A stretch of DNA of 64,000 nt from Telmatospirillum siberiense (GCF_002845745.1 NZ_PIUM01000007.1:63309-127308); one strand, 5' to 3'. Positions 26,859-36,008 are shown, counted from the stretch's first letter. A program made the numbers and translations. The notes: generated by a model not told the origin, from the sequence alone.

Positions 26859-27617
26859 ATGATCGACGTTCAGTCTTTGACGAAACATTTTGGCGGCACT
26901 CCGATCCTGCAGGGGCTCGACCTCGCGGTGGCCAAGGGGGAGGTATTGGCCATCATCGGGCCAAGCGGTTCGGGCAAGACAACCTTGCTGCGCTGCCTCA
27001 ATTTTCTGGAAATACCGACCAGCGGGCGAATCAAGGTGGGGGCGATCGAGGTGGACGGCGCCTTGGGCTTGCAACACCAGAAAGCCCAGATCCGCAACTT
27101 GCGTCAGCATGTCGGTTTCGTTTTTCAGAATTTCAATTTGTTCCCGCATCGAACCGCCTTGGGAAACGTCATCGAGGGACCGATCATCGTAAAAAAGGAA
27201 TCCCGTGACGTGGCCGTGGCACGCGGTCGGGAATTGTTGGCCAAGGTCGGCTTGGCCAACAAGGCGGATGTCTATCCGTCACGCTTGTCCGGCGGGCAGC
27301 AGCAGCGCGTCGCCATCGCTCGTGCCCTGGCCATGCAGCCCGATGTGTTGTTGTTCGATGAGCCAACGTCGGCCTTGGATCCGGAATTGGTTGGCGAGGT
27401 TCTTGTGACGATCCGCGCCCTCGCCGACGAGCACCGCACGATGATTGTCGTGACTCATGAAATGTCCTTTGCCCGTCATGCGGCGGATCGCGTCATTTTC
27501 ATGGAGGCCGGCGCCATCATCGAACAAGGGACGGCGACCGAGGTTTTTGACAATCCACGGGAGGAACGAACCCAGCGTTTTCTTCGCAAATTGCGTGACC
27601 GCGGAGGTGCCGCGTGA
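26859..27617 (+). CDS. tcyN: Cystine-type ABC transporter ATP-binding protein
   Basis: A 252-residue ATPase with Walker [13 protein letters not shown] (around residue 34), Q-loop [13 protein letters not shown], signature LSGGQQQR, Walker [15 protein letters not shown] and switch His in VTHEM. It resembles YecC/TcyN and completes a tcyJLN-like importer. After its stop lies an AT-rich gap before the porin gene. The gene order and the tight spacing (4 and 6 bases) show one transcription unit. Confidence 0.9.
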   Translation: MIDVQSLTKHFGGTPILQGLDLAVAKGEVLAIIGPSGSGKTTLLRCLNFLEIPTSGRIKVGAIEVDGALGLQHQKAQIRNLRQHVGFVFQNFNLFPHRTALGNVIEGPIIVKKESRDVAVARGRELLAKVGLANKADVYPSRLSGGQQQRVAIARALAMQPDVLLFDEPTSALDPELVGEVLVTIRALADEHRTMIVVTHEMSFARHAADRVIFMEAGAIIEQGTATEVFDNPREERTQRFLRKLRDRGGAA

Positions 27618-27737
27618 TTGGGCGGCGGATAACGCGAGCCTTTTGGGACCAGGCGAAAAATTGACGACGCGTGAGTACATTCCACCGAACCCAAAAGGCG
27701 GAAACTCCTAAAATTATTTATAAAAACAAGTAATACT

Positions 27738-27759
27738 ATATCTATATAAATATAGATAT
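27738..27759. promoter_or_regulatory. 22-base palindrome in the porin promoter region
   Basis: ATATCTATAT-AA-ATATAGATAT is a perfect 10-bp inverted repeat with a 2-base centre, about 170 bases before the porin start. In a high-GC genome a symmetric AT-only site of this size is notable and may be an operator or an HNS-like or IHF-like bending site. The protein that binds is unknown. Confidence 0.5.
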
Positions 27760-27853
27760 TATATGTTATCTGTATAGTATATGTGATAGTTCTTAATTTC
27801 CAACGTATTTTGGGGTGTTATAAATGATTACGTGTATAAATACATACTGTTGA

Positions 27854-27904
27854 CTGAAGTTGGTGAGGCGGTATTTATTAAAATGCGGGCCTCGCCAACT
27901 TCAG
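27854..27904 (+). ncRNA. Stem-loop in the 5' leader of the porin mRNA
   Basis: CTGAAGTTGGTGAGGC (27854-27869) pairs with 27889-27904 over 16 bp, 15 Watson-Crick pairs and one G-U, around a 19-base AU-rich loop. It ends 11 bases before the ribosome-binding site AGGAGG (27916-27921). Such leaders can protect abundant outer-membrane protein mRNAs or respond to a regulator; which applies here cannot be seen. Confidence 0.65.
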
Positions 27905-27926
27905 AAAATATTTTTAGGAGGTTAAG

Positions 27927-29420
27927 TTGGCGCGCAATAGAATGCGAATGCTATCCATTTTGGCATTGGGGGTGGGAGCCGCGACATCTCCCATCCCGGC
28001 ACATGCTGATGAAATCGGTGACTTGAAGGCTCTGGTCAACGAGTTGAAAAGTCAGGTCCTGGAGCAGAGAGCCCAAGTCAAGGACCTGAAGGCGCAGATC
28101 AACAACCTGAATGCCCAGGTGACGGATCAGAAGCAGCAGGTCAACGCCCAGAGCGCCCAGGTGCAAAGCCAGAGCAGCGCCCTGCAAAAAGTCGAAGCCC
28201 AGCAGCAGGTTCTCGAACAGAAACAGGTCACCCCCGCACCGGTTCCGACGCTTGCCGCCAATACCGGTAAACCCGGCTATTTAGCCATTCCCGGCACGAA
28301 TACGTCGGTGAAGATCGGCGGTTACGTGAAGCTCGATGTCACCGACGACGTCAGCAGCAACATTTCCGGGTCCGGCGCTAGCGGCAATCCGGCTTCTTAC
28401 AACAGAAGCAATTTCGACCCCACGGCAATCCCGCTCGACAAGTCGGCGGCGTCCCATCGTAACGGTCAGGTGAATTTCAGTGCACAGGAAAGCCGGCTCA
28501 ATCTGACGACATTGACCAACACGGATCGTTTGGGCGAAGTGAAGAGCGTCATCGAAGGCGATTTCTATAACACCAGCAGCAATGGCAATTTCTTCCGCTT
28601 GCGTCACGCCTATGTGAGCGCCGCCGGTTTCACCGCCGGCCAGACCTGGTCGACCTTCAGCGACCTCGATACCGGTGGTCCGGAAACCCTCGATTTCGGT
28701 GGTCCGGTCGGTTGGGCGGCGACTCGTCAGGCGCAGTTGCGCTATACTGCGGCGCTTCCCACCGGCAGCCTCGATGTGGCCGTCGAAAGACCCTCTGCCG
28801 ACCTAAAGACGGCGACCGGCGTGACCGACAATCATATCGACAGAATCCCCGACGTCGTCGTCCGCTATAGCGTCGATCCGTCCTGGGGACACGTCGCTGT
28901 CGCCGGTCTGGGCCGTTATCTGACCAACGACGCGGGAACGACCGTAGACCAGCAGCACGCCAACAAGCTGGTCTACGGCGTGCTGGCCGGCGTCGGCATC
29001 AAGACCATCGGCAAGGATAAGCTGGTGTTGCAGACCGTCGATGGCAATGGTATCGGCCGCTATCTTGAGCAAGGAGAAGGAGTCTCTGCCGTCCTTCTCA
29101 ATGGCGCCATCAAGCCGATCGATATCTGGGGCGGTGTCGTCGGTTACACGCATTTTTGGACCGATGCTCTACGCAGCAGCGCTGCTTATGGTTACGATCA
29201 TTTCAGTACGCCGAGCGGCGACACCCAGAAACCGATCAAGAGCTTGAGTTCGGTACATGTCAACTTGATCTGGAGCCCAATCTCCAGCACGGACGTCGGT
29301 ATCGAATACATTTACGGTCATATCGAAACGTCATCGCCACAATCGGACACAGCCACGGGGACGACGGCTTCGAAGGGGTCTGCCAGTCGCGTCGAGGGAA
29401 GTGTGAAGTACTCCTTCTAG
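27927..29420 (+). CDS. DcaP-like outer-membrane porin with N-terminal coiled coil
   Basis: A 497-residue outer-membrane protein. The start is TTG at 27927, chosen because AGGAGG lies 5 bases upstream and a signal peptide follows (MARNRMRMLSILALGVGAA, cleaved near AHA-DE). Residues about 31-98 form a heptad-rich coiled coil (many Gln, Val, Leu), then a beta-barrel begins with KIGGYVKLDVTDDV and ends SVKYSF, the terminal Phe needed for barrel assembly. The architecture matches DcaP-type trimeric channels for dicarboxylates and small acids. Its TAG stop lies in CTAG 29417-29420, the left target site of the miniature element, so insertion did not truncate the protein. Confidence 0.87.
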   Translation: MARNRMRMLSILALGVGAATSPIPAHADEIGDLKALVNELKSQVLEQRAQVKDLKAQINNLNAQVTDQKQQVNAQSAQVQSQSSALQKVEAQQQVLEQKQVTPAPVPTLAANTGKPGYLAIPGTNTSVKIGGYVKLDVTDDVSSNISGSGASGNPASYNRSNFDPTAIPLDKSAASHRNGQVNFSAQESRLNLTTLTNTDRLGEVKSVIEGDFYNTSSNGNFFRLRHAYVSAAGFTAGQTWSTFSDLDTGGPETLDFGGPVGWAATRQAQLRYTAALPTGSLDVAVERPSADLKTATGVTDNHIDRIPDVVVRYSVDPSWGHVAVAGLGRYLTNDAGTTVDQQHANKLVYGVLAGVGIKTIGKDKLVLQTVDGNGIGRYLEQGEGVSAVLLNGAIKPIDIWGGVVGYTHFWTDALRSSAAYGYDHFSTPSGDTQKPIKSLSSVHVNLIWSPISSTDVGIEYIYGHIETSSPQSDTATGTTASKGSASRVEGSVKYSF

Positions 29421-29618
29421 GGCCTGTCGTCAGTTACCGCTCTCGCGGCTTTTTCAACCAAAAGACGTCATGCCCGGCCCTGAGCCGGGCATCCACGCCC
29501 CGAACAAGTCTCCGTCGTTCGTTCCCATCACGTGGATGGTCGTGTGCTCGACACGGCCATGACGGTTTTTGGGGCCATCAGCACGATATCAGTCGCTAAC
29601 CGACGACACGGACCCTAG
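29417..29618. mobile_element. Miniature inverted-repeat element with paired palindromes, copy C
   Basis: This 202-base element runs from CTAG (29417-29420) to CTAG (29615-29618). It aligns along its length with copy A at 12999. The left end reads CTAGGGCCTGTCGTCAGTTA and the right end, inversely, CTAGGGTCCGTGTCGTC. The palindromes are 29466-29497 (stem ATGCCCGGC/GCCGGGCAT) and 29531-29564 (stem ATGGTCGTGT/ACACGGCCAT with one G-T pair). Changes against copy A leave the stems able to pair. It contains no gene. An IS701-family element abuts the right CTAG. Confidence 0.8.
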
Positions 29619-30516
29619 TCTTACTGCGTCATAAAATTGGTTGATTCGTCGGCTTGATTGGCCTGGCACAGCAGGGACATCGTGCCAGTCGTCTGGCCAG
29701 AGCGACGGCGATCCGTCGTCGCATCGTGGTGATTGAGTTGGGGATGTGCCGCTGCGGCCGGATCGGCGGCGGCTCTGGGTCGATAACCTTCGGGAACGGC
29801 AGATTTCGTGAATTTCGCGGCGCAACGTGGTCCTGAGGGGGGAATAGTCTCCCTTTCGGAGATCAGGAAGCCGTAGGCGGCGATGCAGAGTGTGGCGTGA
29901 TGGTGAAACCCTCGCCAACCTCGCCCTTCATAGTGCCCAGCCCGACCTCTTGCTTGAGATCCTGGTAATCGCGCTCGATGCGCCAACGCAGCTTGGTCAG
30001 GTCGATCAGGCGGTCGAAAGCGATGTTTTCGGGAAGGGTGGAAAGCCAATATTTGATTGGTTCAGCCTCATCAGCGGGCCACTCGATGATCAACCACTCT
30101 TGCGGACGCGGCGCGGCCAGCAAATTGTCGCGATGGGCGGTAGCACCAGATCCCGCACCCTGGACAACATCGCCGCGTCCGACCACGGCGCGTTACCGAT
30201 AGAATGAAGCAGCGACTGGTGTTGTGCAGGAACGCGCGCTGGCGCCGTTACCGCCGCCATCGGCTCGACGCTTTTGCGCTCGCCCGGCATCAAAAGGCCA
30301 ACGCAGTAATCCCTCAGTGGTTCCGCTCGGTCGCTGTGGCCGACCACCGCCACAAGCGCATCGACATAGGATTCAAAACGCGATCCACTGTCCAGACTCG
30401 CAACGAGATCCATATCAGCCTTCTCCTGCTGAAGCATGAATCTTCCCCTTATACCTCATTTTGCGATACAAGAACCATACATATACAAAATGTAGATATT
30501 TTGTGACTCAGTAAGA
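29619..30516 (-). mobile_element. Decayed IS701-family insertion sequence
   Basis: This 898-base element lies between CTAG 29615-29618 and CTAG 30517-30520, the 4-base target typical of the IS701 family. The terminal inverted repeats are TCTTACTGCGTCATAAA (left) and TCTTACTGAGTCACAAA (right end read inversely), with two mismatches in 17. It holds only fragments of a transposase on the minus strand, so it cannot move by itself. It has a shorter body than full IS701 elements (about 1.4 kb). Confidence 0.82.
29621..30437 (-). pseudogene. IS701-family DDE transposase, frameshifted and internally deleted
   Basis: The N-terminal part (from 30437: LDSGSRFESYVDALVAVVGH, LMPGERKSVEPMAA, HQSLLHSIGNAPWSD) is in one frame, the middle (30124-29935: PQEWLIIEWP, YWLSTLPENI, LRWRIERDYQDLKQEVGLG) in a second, and the end (from about 29935: HYEGRGWRGFHHHATLCIAAYGFL, SERETIPP) in a third. 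The summed length is about 270 codons against about 430 for intact relatives; the section after VRDLVLPP, which carries catalytic aspartates, is missing. One deletion and at least two frameshifts mark it as dead. Confidence 0.85.
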
Positions 30517-31629
30517 CTAGTGGCAGATGCCATATCCGGCGCCCACCGCTATTCCGGTCGGATGTCCATCCAATGCGATCACCGAGGACAGGCGACGGTT
30601 ACGCGCATCGATCACCGCGATGGCGCTTTTGTCTTTCAGGGGAAGGTATAACTTCGTGCCGTCGGCGGTGACGGTTCCCGGGCCGGGGACGGCCGGCAGG
30701 GAAATATCTCCGCCTTTCGACATGCGCCACAGATCGTAGACGAGCAGGGTGCGCTTGTCGGCGCTGGGGACGAAGGCCACCGAATCGAACCAGCCGGTAT
30801 AGGTTGTCCCCAAGCCGGATGCGGCCGCCAATTCGGCGCCGGGGGTCAAATCATCGCCGTGAACGATGGAAAAACTGCGTTTCGATTCGTTGGTAAGCAG
30901 AAGGTAGGCCCCGCTTCCCGATGGGGTGGCGGTGACGGCGCCGGGACCCGCCTGGATGGAAGGCAGGGGTTTCCCTGCGCGCAAATCGATCACCCCGATC
31001 AGTCCCGATTTTTCGCTGCGGGCGAAGATCAGGCGGCCGTTGGCGGAGCGGGTGATGCTGCTGATCCGCTGGGCCGCATCCGGTTCAGGGGTGATCTTCG
31101 CGGTCATCTTTCCCTGCGCGATGTCGATGACGCCGAGACCGTCCAGGTCATTCGAGGCAATGAACAAGGCCGATCCGTCGCCGGCGAAAAGCAGATCCGA
31201 AAGTACGGGCAGGCCCGACAGATTGGCCAAAGCCCGTCCGCTGGGCAGGCTGAAGACCGCCACATGCCCGCCCGTCAGATCGGATACGGCCAGCTTCTGC
31301 CCATCCGGGCTGGTCAGCAGGCGGCGCGCCGGAAAGGACAGCGAAATGTCGGAGGTTCGCCCTGCCGCCAGATCGGCGAGAACGACGCGGTTGGATCGGC
31401 CATCCGTCGCCGCCAGCACCGGCGATGCCTGGGATATTTCGATCTGGCTGGGTTTCAGCCCCAGTTCGACCCCTCCGACGACTTGGTCTTTGTCGATGTC
31501 GATCACCGTGAGCTTACTGGTATCGCTCAGTGTTGCAAAGGCCAGGTGGCTGATATCAGGGAAAGTTTCGGCTTGCGCCACGGTTGCATGGGCGAGCAGC
31601 AGGACGCAAGCGAGGTATGTCGGGCGCAT
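30517..31629 (-). CDS. YncE-like periplasmic beta-propeller protein
   Basis: A 370-residue secreted protein with a Sec signal (MRPTYLACVLLLAHATVAQA-ET) and about seven repeats of the YVTN/PQQ-like propeller type, each with a core like KLTVIDIDKDQVVGGVELG, LGVIDIAQGKMTAKI or IAVIDARNRRLSSVIAL. YncE-like proteins bind DNA, cofactors or quinoprotein partners; no specific role can be given here. It ends GAGYGICH, and its TAG stop is the rightmost CTAG (30517-30520) of the IS701 element. It reads toward the porin gene, with the two mobile elements between. The start ATG at 31629 has no good ribosome-binding site. Confidence 0.78.
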   Translation of the reverse strand: MRPTYLACVLLLAHATVAQAETFPDISHLAFATLSDTSKLTVIDIDKDQVVGGVELGLKPSQIEISQASPVLAATDGRSNRVVLADLAAGRTSDISLSFPARRLLTSPDGQKLAVSDLTGGHVAVFSLPSGRALANLSGLPVLSDLLFAGDGSALFIASNDLDGLGVIDIAQGKMTAKITPEPDAAQRISSITRSANGRLIFARSEKSGLIGVIDLRAGKPLPSIQAGPGAVTATPSGSGAYLLLTNESKRSFSIVHGDDLTPGAELAAASGLGTTYTGWFDSVAFVPSADKRTLLVYDLWRMSKGGDISLPAVPGPGTVTADGTKLYLPLKDKSAIAVIDARNRRLSSVIALDGHPTGIAVGAGYGICH

Positions 31630-31787
31630 TCAACAAAAATTCCATGCATAATATGATTGAAATACAACAGTATTATCCTGGCTATGTTAAATCTATAAAA
31701 TTAATGTATATCGATGCCGGGCTTTCCCTTTCCGCGAAGGCGAGCCTTGGCAATAAGGGGGCGGCCTCGGTCAGGCTGGCAGCCGCA

Positions 31788-32933
31788 TCAGCGTTTCGAG
31801 CCGGTGGTGACGTCGAGCCAGACGGCGAGCAGAAGAATCGCGCCCTTGACGATCATCTGCCAGAAATTGTCGACGTCCAGCATCGACATGCCGTTGTCGA
31901 GGCTGGCCATGATCAGGGCGCCGATCAGCGCACCGAAGACGGTCCCCGAGCCACCCCGCATGGAGGTGCCGCCGATGATACAGGAGGCGATGGCGTCCAA
32001 CTCGCCCAGGCTGCCGGCCGAAGGCGATCCCGCCGCCAGGCGTGCCGTCGTGGTGATGCCGGCGAAGGCGCACATCACCCCCATCAGCACGAAAATCAGC
32101 AGCTTTACCTGCTGGACGTTGACCCCCGACAGCCTGGTGGCTTCGAGATTGCCGCCGATCGCGTAGATGCGCCGTCCGAATACCGTGCGGTTGGCCATGA
32201 TGGAGAACAGGCCCAGGATCAGCAACAGGATCAGCACGGGGATGGGGACGCCGCGATAGGCGTCGAACATGGTGATGAAGCCGGCGATGATCGCTCCGGT
32301 TCCGACCAGTTTGGTCAGATCCTGCCACAACGGCGGCACATGAAGCAGTAAGGCGCGGTGCCGCTTGCGTGAGCGGAACGTCGTCCAGACCAGCAAGACG
32401 AACAGCACGCCGGCCAGTCCCTTGCCGACCAGGAACGGCAGATAGCCCTGGCCGACCAGGACCAGGGCGCCGGAAACCGGGGCGACGGTCGAGCCGTCTG
32501 TGACACCCAGCAGGATCCCCCGGAAGGCCATCAGGCCCGCCAGTCCGACGATGAAGGAGGGGACGCGCTGGTAGGCGACCCAATAGCCGTTGGCCAGTCC
32601 GATCAGCCCGCCCAGTCCGATGACCAGCATCAGGGTGACGACGATCGGCAGGTGAAACCGAAGGTCGAGGATCGCCGCGATTCCACCCAGGAGACCGAGG
32701 AGCGAGCCCACCGACAGATCGATCTCGCCGGCGATGATGACGAACACCATTCCCGCCGCCAGCATGCCGGTGATCGCCATCTGCCGCAGCAGGTTGGAAA
32801 AATTCCTGGGGGTCAGGAAGTCGCCGCCGGTCATATAGGTGAACAGGCCCCAGATCACCGAGATCGCCAGAAGCAGGGTCAAAATCTTGTAACGCGAGAA
32901 AACGTCCTTCAGGCGCTTGAAAGCAAAAATCAT
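31788..32933 (-). CDS. xylH: D-xylose ABC transporter permease
   Basis: A 381-residue inner-membrane permease of the ribose/xylose (CUT2) group, with about ten hydrophobic helices. Segments such as GEIDLSVGSLLGLLGG, FGRRIYAIGGNLEATRLSGV and GALIMASLDNGMSMLDVDNFWQMIVKG are typical for XylH, and the long cytosolic loop between helices (TFRSRKRHRALLLHVPPLWQDL) distinguishes XylH from RbsC. It is the last gene of xylFGH, 23 bases after xylG. The ligand assignment rests mainly on the neighbouring xylose catabolic genes. Confidence 0.92.
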   Translation of the reverse strand: MIFAFKRLKDVFSRYKILTLLLAISVIWGLFTYMTGGDFLTPRNFSNLLRQMAITGMLAAGMVFVIIAGEIDLSVGSLLGLLGGIAAILDLRFHLPIVVTLMLVIGLGGLIGLANGYWVAYQRVPSFIVGLAGLMAFRGILLGVTDGSTVAPVSGALVLVGQGYLPFLVGKGLAGVLFVLLVWTTFRSRKRHRALLLHVPPLWQDLTKLVGTGAIIAGFITMFDAYRGVPIPVLILLLILGLFSIMANRTVFGRRIYAIGGNLEATRLSGVNVQQVKLLIFVLMGVMCAFAGITTTARLAAGSPSAGSLGELDAIASCIIGGTSMRGGSGTVFGALIGALIMASLDNGMSMLDVDNFWQMIVKGAILLLAVWLDVTTGSKR

Positions 32934-32956
32934 GATCGTCGTCTCCTGCGGAACCC

Positions 32957-34492
32957 TTATCCGGCGAGCGGCAGTTGAGTGATGGCGGCGGCCAATATTT
33001 TCTCCTGAGTGAGAGATTCGTTGATGAAATCGCCGCGCAATTGTCCCTCGCCCATCACCAGGACGCGGTCGCTGATCCCCAGAATTTCGGGGAGTTCCGA
33101 CGACACCATGATGATCGACATGCCCTGGCGGGCCAGTTCAAACATCAGTTTGTAGATCTCGTACTTGGCGCCCACGTCGACGCCTCGCGTCGGTTCATCG
33201 AGAATGAGGATGCGGGGCAGGGGCATCAGCATCTTGGAAATGACGGCCTTCTGCTGATTGCCGCCCGACAGGCTGGAAATCGGCAGGGCCGGGCTGCCGG
33301 CCTTGATGCCGAGCCGGCGGATCTCCTCCAGCATTGCCTGAAGCTCGACTTCCTCGTTGATCAGAAGGGAGGGCGCGAAGCGCGGCAGTGTCGAGAGGGT
33401 GATATTGTGCCCGATCGCCATCTGGGGGACGATTCCATGGTGCTTGCGGTCTTCGGGCACCATGCAGATGCCCTTGGCGACGGCGGCGCGCGGCGATGAG
33501 ATGCGCAACACCTCACCATCGAGGCGGATCTCGCCCTCGCTACGCCCCGGATAGGCGCCGAAGAGCGCGCTGACCAGTTCCGTCCGTCCCGCCCCGATCA
33601 GTCCGGCGATGCCCAGGATCTCGCCATGGCGCAGAGTGAAGGAGACGTTGTCCACACGCTTGTGCGCGGGATTGTCGATGTCATAGCAGGTAATGCCGCG
33701 AGCCTCGAAAATGACATCGCCGACAGGATGGGGTTCGCGCGGATAGAGATTCTTGATCTCGCGCCCGACCATCATCCGGATGATCTCGTCCACCGACAGA
33801 TCGGCCATGGGAGCCGTGCCGACAAGGGTTCCATCACGGATGACCGTGACCCGATCGGCGATGGCGGCCACCTCCTCAAGCTTGTGGGAGATATAGACGC
33901 AGGCGGTTCCCTTGGCCCTCAGGCCGTCGATCAGGCGCAGCAGGCCGTCGATCTCGCTCTTGGTCAGGGAGGAGGACGGCTCGTCCAGGATCAGGAGTTT
34001 CGCGTTCTTGTTGAGCGCCTTGGCGATTTCGATCAACTGCTGCTGGCCGCCGCCGAAATAGGATACCGGCAGGGCCGTCTTGATCTGCGGCATGCCGACC
34101 TCGGCCATCAGCTGCGCGGCCCGCGAGTACATGGTTTCGAAGTCGATCAGGCCGCCGGGCAGGGTCGGCTCATGTCCCAGGAAAATGTTTTCTGCGACGG
34201 AGAGCTGTGGGACCAGCATCAGTTCCTGATGGATGATGACGATGCCGGCCCGCTCGGTATCGCGAATCGACGACGCCTTCAGTTCCCGGCCTTCCCACAG
34301 AATGGTGCCGTCCCAGGTACCATAGGGATAGACGGCGGAAAGAACCTTGACCAGCGTCGACTTTCCCGCGCCGTTCTCGCCGCACAAGGCCATGACCTCG
34401 CCCCGGCGGACCTTGAGGTCGATGCCGTCGACGGCCTTGACGCCGGAGAATTCTTTGACGATTCCCCGCATTTCAAGGAGATATTCAGCCAT
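32957..34492 (-). CDS. xylG: D-xylose ABC transporter ATP-binding protein
   Basis: A 511-residue ATPase with two nucleotide-binding domains, as usual for CUT2 importers. The first has Walker [15 protein letters not shown] (near residue 36), signature FGGGQQQL and Walker B LLILDEP. The second, from about residue 260, has the degenerate Walker [13 protein letters not shown], signature LSGGNQQK and Walker [15 protein letters not shown]. The length agrees with E. coli XylG (513 residues). It drives XylH with XylF-bound xylose. Upstream lies a 12-bp hairpin after xylF that probably reduces expression relative to the binding protein. Confidence 0.94.
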   Translation of the reverse strand: MAEYLLEMRGIVKEFSGVKAVDGIDLKVRRGEVMALCGENGAGKSTLVKVLSAVYPYGTWDGTILWEGRELKASSIRDTERAGIVIIHQELMLVPQLSVAENIFLGHEPTLPGGLIDFETMYSRAAQLMAEVGMPQIKTALPVSYFGGGQQQLIEIAKALNKNAKLLILDEPSSSLTKSEIDGLLRLIDGLRAKGTACVYISHKLEEVAAIADRVTVIRDGTLVGTAPMADLSVDEIIRMMVGREIKNLYPREPHPVGDVIFEARGITCYDIDNPAHKRVDNVSFTLRHGEILGIAGLIGAGRTELVSALFGAYPGRSEGEIRLDGEVLRISSPRAAVAKGICMVPEDRKHHGIVPQMAIGHNITLSTLPRFAPSLLINEEVELQAMLEEIRRLGIKAGSPALPISSLSGGNQQKAVISKMLMPLPRILILDEPTRGVDVGAKYEIYKLMFELARQGMSIIMVSSELPEILGISDRVLVMGEGQLRGDFINESLTQEKILAAAITQLPLAG

Positions 34493-34525
34493 CGTTCACG
34501 CTCTTCTGCTGGCGGAAAAATGAGA

Positions 34526-34553
34526 GACCGGGGGACTTTGAAGTCCCCCGGTC
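34526..34553 (-). terminator. Intercistronic hairpin between xylF and xylG
   Basis: GACCGGGGGACT (34526-34537) and AGTCCCCCGGTC (34542-34553) form a perfect 12-bp stem with a 4-base loop directly after the xylF stop. On the minus strand it is followed by TCTCATTTTT, making it terminator-like. It probably lets part of the transcripts stop after xylF, so the binding protein is made in excess over XylG and XylH. Confidence 0.7.
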
Positions 34554-34559
34554 CGGTCA

Positions 34560-35585
34560 TCATTTGCCGTCGATCTGCTGTTGCGTGAAAAAGCCGTCCT
34601 TGATCAGTAGGGAAACGTTTTCTTTGGTGATAGGCGTCGGCGTCAGCAGCAGGCTGTCGACGGGCTTCATGCCGTTGTCGAGTTTGTTGTTGTATGTCGG
34701 CTTTTCACCGCGGACCAATTGCACCGAAAGCTTGGCTGCTTCCGAGGCGATCAGTTTCAGCGGCTTATAGACGGATAGGGTCTGAGTGCCGGCGTTGACC
34801 CGCTGGATCGCCGCCAGATCGGCATCCTGGCCGGAAATGGCGACTTTGCCCGCCAGGCCCTGTGCGCTCAAGGCCTGGATGGCGCCACCAGCCGTGGCGT
34901 CGTTCGAGGCGACGATGGCGTCGATCTTGTTGTCGTTGGCGGTGAGAGCGTTTTCGACGATCTGTAAGGCCTCCGTGGGGTTCCATTCCTTGACCCACTG
35001 GCTGCCGACCACCTTGATGTCGCCCTTATCGATCAGGGGCTGGAGGACCTTGAGCTGGCCATTGCGCAAAAGCTTGGCATTGTTGTCGGTGGGGGCGCCG
35101 CCCAGCAGATAGTAGTTCCCCTTCGGCTTGACCTTGACGACGCCCTGGGCCTGGATCTCGCCGACCCGCTCGTTGTCGAAGGAAATATAGGCGTCGACAT
35201 CGGCGTTCAGGATCAGCCGGTCGTAGGAGACGACCTTGATATTGGCCTTTTTCGCCTCGGCGATGACGTTGGTCAGGACCTTCGAGTTGAAGGGCACGAT
35301 GACGATGGCATCGACTTTCTTGGAGATCAGATTTTCGATTTGCGAGATTTGGCGCTGTTCATTGGCGTCGGCCGACTGCACGTCGACGGTGGCCCCCAGC
35401 GTCTTGGCCGCTTCGATGAAGTAGTCGCGATCCCGCGCCCAGCGTTCCAGGCGCAAATCATCGATGGAGAAACCGATTTTCGGATGGGCCTGGTCGGCCA
35501 TCGCGGGGCCGGCGGCCAGGGCGAGAGACGCAGCGCACGCGACGCTGCCGATCAGGCGCGTGAGGAAACTCCACATTCTCTTCAT
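34560..35585 (-). CDS. xylF: D-xylose-binding periplasmic protein
   Basis: A 341-residue protein with a Sec signal (cleaved near PAMA-DQ, residue 30) and the Peripla_BP_4 fold. Signature segments are IGFSIDDLRLERWARDRDYFIEAAKTLGATVDVQSADANEQRQISQIENLI and YDRLILNADVDAYISFDNERVG, which match XylF closely. It is the first gene of xylFGH and is separated from the divergently transcribed lacI-type gene by 423 bases. It captures D-xylose and delivers it to XylGH. Confidence 0.94.
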   Translation of the reverse strand: MKRMWSFLTRLIGSVACAASLALAAGPAMADQAHPKIGFSIDDLRLERWARDRDYFIEAAKTLGATVDVQSADANEQRQISQIENLISKKVDAIVIVPFNSKVLTNVIAEAKKANIKVVSYDRLILNADVDAYISFDNERVGEIQAQGVVKVKPKGNYYLLGGAPTDNNAKLLRNGQLKVLQPLIDKGDIKVVGSQWVKEWNPTEALQIVENALTANDNKIDAIVASNDATAGGAIQALSAQGLAGKVAISGQDADLAAIQRVNAGTQTLSVYKPLKLIASEAAKLSVQLVRGEKPTYNNKLDNGMKPVDSLLLTPTPITKENVSLLIKDGFFTQQQIDGK

Positions 35586-36008
35586 TCCTTCCCAGAAAAT
35601 TATGAGATCTTCTTTTGGGCTTCTTCGGCACTCGGATCAGTCATGGCACCCGCGGGAGGTGCGACGGTTCCGTTTCCTTTCCTTGCTTCGATTCCATGGC
35701 CTTCCCGGAGTACGGGTGAAACCTGGCGACGTAAGCGCCCGGTCTGCCCGCCATCGAGACATATTAAAACTATCACGTGTGAAGAGCGTACATCAATTAT
35801 TTCCCCATATGACCTTTGTTTACGTTTACTTAAGATCGTGTCCTGCGGTGGTTTCTATAAAAAATGGCGGAAAAGGCCGAATTTTAAGAAAATCATGAGT
35901 GGCGAAATGATGATTTACGTACCTCATGCATCGTGCTACTGAATCGAGTGCCGCCGGGGTTTCGGACGCCCATGGCGGGTATGTGCGGATTTCGAGGAGC
36001 GATCCCAA
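35586..36008. promoter_or_regulatory. Divergent control region between xylF and the xyl regulator
   Basis: This 423-base gap holds the promoters of xylFGH (-) and of the regulator-xylB-xylA unit (+). It includes an AT-rich stretch (about 35750-35940) with the direct repeat GTTTAC-GTTTAC near 35820 and TACGTA near 35918. A LacI-type operator is expected here, but I see no perfect palindrome of 14-16 bases. GAGGAG at 35994 is the ribosome-binding site of the regulator. Confidence 0.5.

Larger units (their letters stand above)
27618..27926. other. AT-rich gap upstream of the porin gene
   Basis: This 309-base gap lies between tcyN and the porin gene. From about 27715 it is strongly AT-rich and holds a 22-base palindrome and, nearer the gene, a long stem-loop, both listed separately. 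A possible small frame beginning at 27832 has no clear ribosome-binding site and runs through the stem-loop and into the porin gene, so I do not count it. No terminator is seen after tcyN. Confidence 0.6.

Noticed and set aside
27832-28026. A 64-codon frame in the porin leader
   Set aside because: No convincing ribosome-binding site; it runs through the stem-loop and out of frame into the porin signal peptide.
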